A stretch of DNA of 34,286 nucleotides from positions 1 to 34,286 of the forward strand of contig DASXXM010000500.1 of NCBI GenBank assembly GCA_036503065.1, written 5' to 3'. The notes under the pieces were generated by a model that did not search any database, was not told the DNA's origin, and saw only the letters and a program-made list of their open reading frames with translations. Shown here piece after piece: positions 32,021 to 34,286 of the stretch. Every line of letters begins with the position of its first letter. Position 1 is the first letter of the stretch. The position numbers and the translations under genes are program-made. This stretch comes from DATEPR01 sp036503065. GTDB taxonomy: Bacteria; Actinomycetota; Actinomycetes; Mycobacteriales; Pseudonocardiaceae.

Positions 32021-33046
32021 ATGGTCCCCACGATGGTCCGCCTGGCGGTGCGGCGGTCGCTGCGCGACACCCGCCATGTCCGGGTCGTGCCGCCGCGCCG
32101 GGCCCGCGGACTGGTCGCACAGGTGTACCGGCAGGTGGAGCGCGACTTCAGCATGCTCGCGCCGCCGGTCGCCCTGCACTCCGCGGCTCCGGACATGCTG
32201 GCCGCGTCGTGGACGATCCTAAGGGAAACCCTTGTCGCGCAAGGCATTGCCGCTCGGTCGAGCAAGGAGGCGGTGGCGACCGGGGTGTCGCTGGCCAACA
32301 GTTGCCCGTACTGCGCCGACGTGCACGGCATGACGTTGGACGCCATCCCCGACGCGGATCGGTCCGACCGGGACGCGCTCGTCGCGTGGGCACGGGGGTC
32401 CGCGACGGCATCGGTCGCGCCGCCGTTCCCGCCGGACCAGGCGCCGGAACTGATCGGCGTCGCCGTGGCGTTCCAGTACTACAACCGTGTGGTCAACGTG
32501 TTCCTGCGCGACTCGCCGTTCCCGTCGCACGTGCCGGAGTCCGCCAAGCCGAAGGCACGGCAGGTGCTCGGCCGGGTCCTGCGGCCCGCCGCGCACGGCG
32601 GCCCGCCGCCCGGTACGTCGCTGGACTTCCTGCCGCCCGCGCCGCTGTCCGACGACCTGTGCTGGGCACGGCCGAACCCGGTCGTCGCCGACAGTTTCGC
32701 CCGCGCCTACGCGGCCATCGAGGCCGCCGGCGCCCGGTCGGTACCGGGCAGCGTGCGCGATCTGATCCACAGTAGACTGTCCGATTGGGATGGTCAGGCG
32801 CCCGGCATCAGCCGGTCGTGGACGGCGGACGCGGTCGCCGAGCTGCCGGTGGCCGACCAGCCGGCCGGCCGGCTGGCACTGGTCATCGCGCTGGCCTCCT
32901 ACCAGGTCGACGACGAACTGGTCGCCGCGTTCCGCCACACCGCACCCGGCGACGACGCGCTGATCGAACTGGCCGCGTGGGCCAGCATGGCGGCGGCCCG
33001 CCGAGTCAGCACCCGGCTCGCCGCGACCAGCCCCGCCTGCGCATGA
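32021..33046 (+). CDS. AhpD-like / carboxymuconolactone decarboxylase-fold protein
   Basis: A 341-residue protein with an AhpD-type redox centre: E84, then C95 and C98 in NSCPYCADVHG with His102, the arrangement used by alkylhydroperoxidase D. The C-terminal part (about 200-341) is helical and may be a second, degenerate copy of the fold. AhpD proteins reduce peroxides or dithiols. In an enediyne cluster a dithiol enzyme could protect against the warhead or its oxidative by-products, or take part in core redox chemistry (inference). Strong GAGGAGG ribosome site about eight bases before ATG. Last gene of the P450-methyltransferase operon. Confidence 0.85.
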   Translation: MVPTMVRLAVRRSLRDTRHVRVVPPRRARGLVAQVYRQVERDFSMLAPPVALHSAAPDMLAASWTILRETLVAQGIAARSSKEAVATGVSLANSCPYCADVHGMTLDAIPDADRSDRDALVAWARGSATASVAPPFPPDQAPELIGVAVAFQYYNRVVNVFLRDSPFPSHVPESAKPKARQVLGRVLRPAAHGGPPPGTSLDFLPPAPLSDDLCWARPNPVVADSFARAYAAIEAAGARSVPGSVRDLIHSRLSDWDGQAPGISRSWTADAVAELPVADQPAGRLALVIALASYQVDDELVAAFRHTAPGDDALIELAAWASMAAARRVSTRLAATSPACA

Positions 33047-33067
33047 GGTGACTAGTTTCTGGCAACA

Positions 33068-33081
33068 GGGACAGGTGTCCC
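33068..33081. repeat. Short palindrome after the AhpD-like gene
   Basis: GGGACAGGTGTCCC has 6-base perfect arms around GG, 22 bases past the stop. Possibly a weak terminator between converging operons or a protein site; no T run follows. Confidence 0.3.
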
Positions 33082-33137
33082 CGCCACTCGACCCTTTGTG
33101 GGCCTGTGGTTCAGGTTCTGGCGCCGTGTCTGTCTGG

Positions 33138-33434
33138 TTAGGACACTCTCCACTTCTTCCATCGAGCGGTATCCACCGGGTCCTCACCCTCGCCGGGATA
33201 CACCGACAAGGGCACGTCCTCACCACGCAACAAGGCCGCCATCAACCGGCACCACGCCGCCACCTCCCGACAGACATCGGCGGATCCCGTGAACTCGCGC
33301 GCGAACTCCTCAAAACGCTCCACCCGCTGCTCGGCCAGGTCTCCGCGCATCTGCCCAAGCGCCGTACACCGCGCGTCACGGACCAGGTCAATCAGCTCAC
33401 CCAGCGCCGCTGTCACCGGCTCGAGCACCATCAC
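33138..33434 (-). CDS. Small unknown helical protein, coupled to upstream neighbour
   Basis: A 98-residue mostly helical protein (LGELIDLVRDARCTALGQMRG, VERFEEFAREFTG, VAAWCRLMAALLRG). The start overlaps the preceding stop: GTG 33434 gives a GTGA overlap and ATG 33431 is the alternative. I do not recognise the family. It holds the same relative position as the small genes behind the paralogue at 19702-20367, though sequences differ. Confidence 0.65.
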   Translation of the reverse strand: MMVLEPVTAALGELIDLVRDARCTALGQMRGDLAEQRVERFEEFAREFTGSADVCREVAAWCRLMAALLRGEDVPLSVYPGEGEDPVDTARWKKWRVS

Positions 33435-34132
33435 CCCACCAACCCATCAAGATCAACTACGGTGGCGTCATACAACGACCGAGCCAACAAGACGGCCTGG
33501 ACCCACGCGATCTCGGGATCTCCGTAGGAGACAATGTCCGCTCGGTCGGTGACCGCCAGGCCCGGGTATCGGCCGGTGGGCTGGAACACGACACCGGTCA
33601 CCCCGCACACCCCAGACTTCGCCCGCACAGCCACCGCGCCCGACCGCAGCGCCGGGCACATCCGGACACTGATCCGGGCACATTCCAGGCACAGCGGCGG
33701 TTGGATCGTGGCCAACCGCTCTGGCCACTCTGTCCAGAAACCCCGCTGATCGCCGGGCACCAACCACAGCAACCCCTGCTCGGTGCGGTCGGCGGGTTGG
33801 GTGCAGACCTGGCACAGCAGCCGCAGCATCGCCCGCCGCTGCCGCAACGGATGCAACTTCTTGAACAACGGCGTGCCGACGCCGATCCGGCCGGGGGTCC
33901 GGGTCCACAACGCACCGGCCCCGTCCCGGTCCAGCATCGTCTCGTCGGTGTAGCCGATCCGGTTGTCCGGGCGCCGCACCACCGTGGTGGGACAGTTCTG
34001 CTCCCCGGTCCAGGACCCGATGTAGGGCACCACCGAGCCGCCGCCCAGCAGCCGCGGGTTGTACAGGGTCGACCTGCCACCGGAGGAGGTCACCGGGCAG
34101 GACGACGATTCCGTCATACCTTCTGTGAACAC
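33431..34132 (-). CDS. Unknown protein with CxxC pairs (paralogue of 19702-20367)
   Basis: A 233-residue soluble protein. Its blocks GGSVVPYIGSWTGE, YTDETMLDRDGAGALWTR, LRQRRAMLRLLCQVCTQPAD, CLECARISVRMCPALRSG and CGVTGVVFQPTGR line up in order with the 19702-20367 product, including both Cys pairs. No function is recognised. The GTG start at 34132 is chosen because GAAGGA lies five to six bases upstream; the frame is open to 34216 without similarity, and an ATG at 34117 is also possible. It is translationally coupled to the small gene at 33138-33434. Confidence 0.75.
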   Translation of the reverse strand: MFTEGMTESSSCPVTSSGGRSTLYNPRLLGGGSVVPYIGSWTGEQNCPTTVVRRPDNRIGYTDETMLDRDGAGALWTRTPGRIGVGTPLFKKLHPLRQRRAMLRLLCQVCTQPADRTEQGLLWLVPGDQRGFWTEWPERLATIQPPLCLECARISVRMCPALRSGAVAVRAKSGVCGVTGVVFQPTGRYPGLAVTDRADIVSYGDPEIAWVQAVLLARSLYDATVVDLDGLVG

Positions 34133-34142
34133 AGCTATTCCT

Positions 34143-34286
34143 TCACCTGTCGGGACAATGGAGATCGTGGGGACCGGTGGGCTTGTCAACTCGCGCACCC
34201 GATCCGGCGGCGCCATCCTGAGCGGACGCGGTCATCTGCTCAGCGAAGGTTTGGGCCGTCTCGCGTTCCTGCTGCGCTAGGACCAG
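34143..34286 (-). CDS. Possible C-terminal end of an upstream gene (partial)
   Basis: A minus-strand frame is open from the window edge to TGA at 34143-34145, 47 codons with GC-rich third positions (LVLAQQERETAQTFAEQMTA at its start). The stop is ten bases before the next gene's GTG, the usual operon spacing. The product cannot be named; the tail is helical and acidic/Gln-rich. Confidence 0.4.
   Translation of the reverse strand: MVLAQQERETAQTFAEQMTASAQDGAAGSGARVDKPTGPHDLHCPDR

Noticed and set aside
1..34286. tRNA, rRNA or CRISPR features
   Set aside because: No cloverleaf-like CCA/T-loop patterns, rRNA segments or spaced direct repeats were noticed; a covariance-model scan would be the proper test.

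Overview
The window is high-GC actinomycete DNA. The mycothiol-type MDMPI-fold protein, XRE/flavoprotein pair, GTG/TTG starts and GTGA/ATGA gene overlaps suggest a filamentous actinobacterium, probably Pseudonocardiaceae-like (inference; no rRNA or housekeeping marker is present). Most of it is one biosynthetic gene cluster. Its defining gene is an iterative type I PKS at 23195-29032 (minus) with the order KS-AT-ACP-KR-DH-PPTase. That order, together with the KS and ACP motifs, marks an enediyne PksE. It is followed by the enediyne hot-dog thioesterase (E10 type) and a short-chain flavin reductase (E6 type).

Layout. 3-146 is the tail of a MinD/ParA-like ATPase outside the cluster. 324-5291 (minus) holds a P450, an O-methyltransferase, a membrane acyltransferase and an SgcF-type epoxide hydrolase. 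5561-10098 (plus) is an operon of an MIO tyrosine aminomutase (SgcC4 type), a free-standing condensation enzyme (SgcC5 type) and a bicovalent-FAD BBE-type oxidase. 10219-15332 (plus) is a run of genes mostly separated by strong hairpin terminators: a YCII protein, a secreted PQQ-type beta-propeller, a peptidyl carrier protein (SgcC2 type), an SgcJ-like NTF2 protein, a type I-beta DAHP synthase and a GNAT acetyltransferase. 15420-17489 is a regulatory block: an HxlR-SCP2 protein and a small unknown protein divergent from a TetR gene, with a large palindrome between them. 17590-20965 looks like an inserted island with a flavoprotein, an XRE regulator and three overlapping unknown genes; it is bracketed by a 93-bp duplication of the tetR 3' end. 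21245-29032 (minus) has an MDMPI-like protein, then E6, E10 and PksE. 29332-33046 (plus) has a second P450, a methyltransferase and an AhpD-like protein. 33138-34286 (minus) has two overlapping unknown genes, one a paralogue of an island gene, and the tail of another.

How the genes work together (inference from known enediyne pathways). PksE and E10 would make and release the polyene precursor. SgcJ-like, epoxide hydrolase, flavin reductase and P450 functions fit maturation of a nine-membered core. DAHP synthase would raise aromatic supply. The aminomutase would make a beta-tyrosine unit that is loaded on the carrier protein and joined to the core by the condensation enzyme. Methyltransferases, the BBE oxidase and the acyltransferase would tailor it. 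Not seen in the window are the companion core genes E3/E4/E5, an adenylation enzyme for the carrier, a halogenase, sugar genes, and a recognisable CagA/NcsA-type apoprotein. Either they lie outside the window or the cluster is split.
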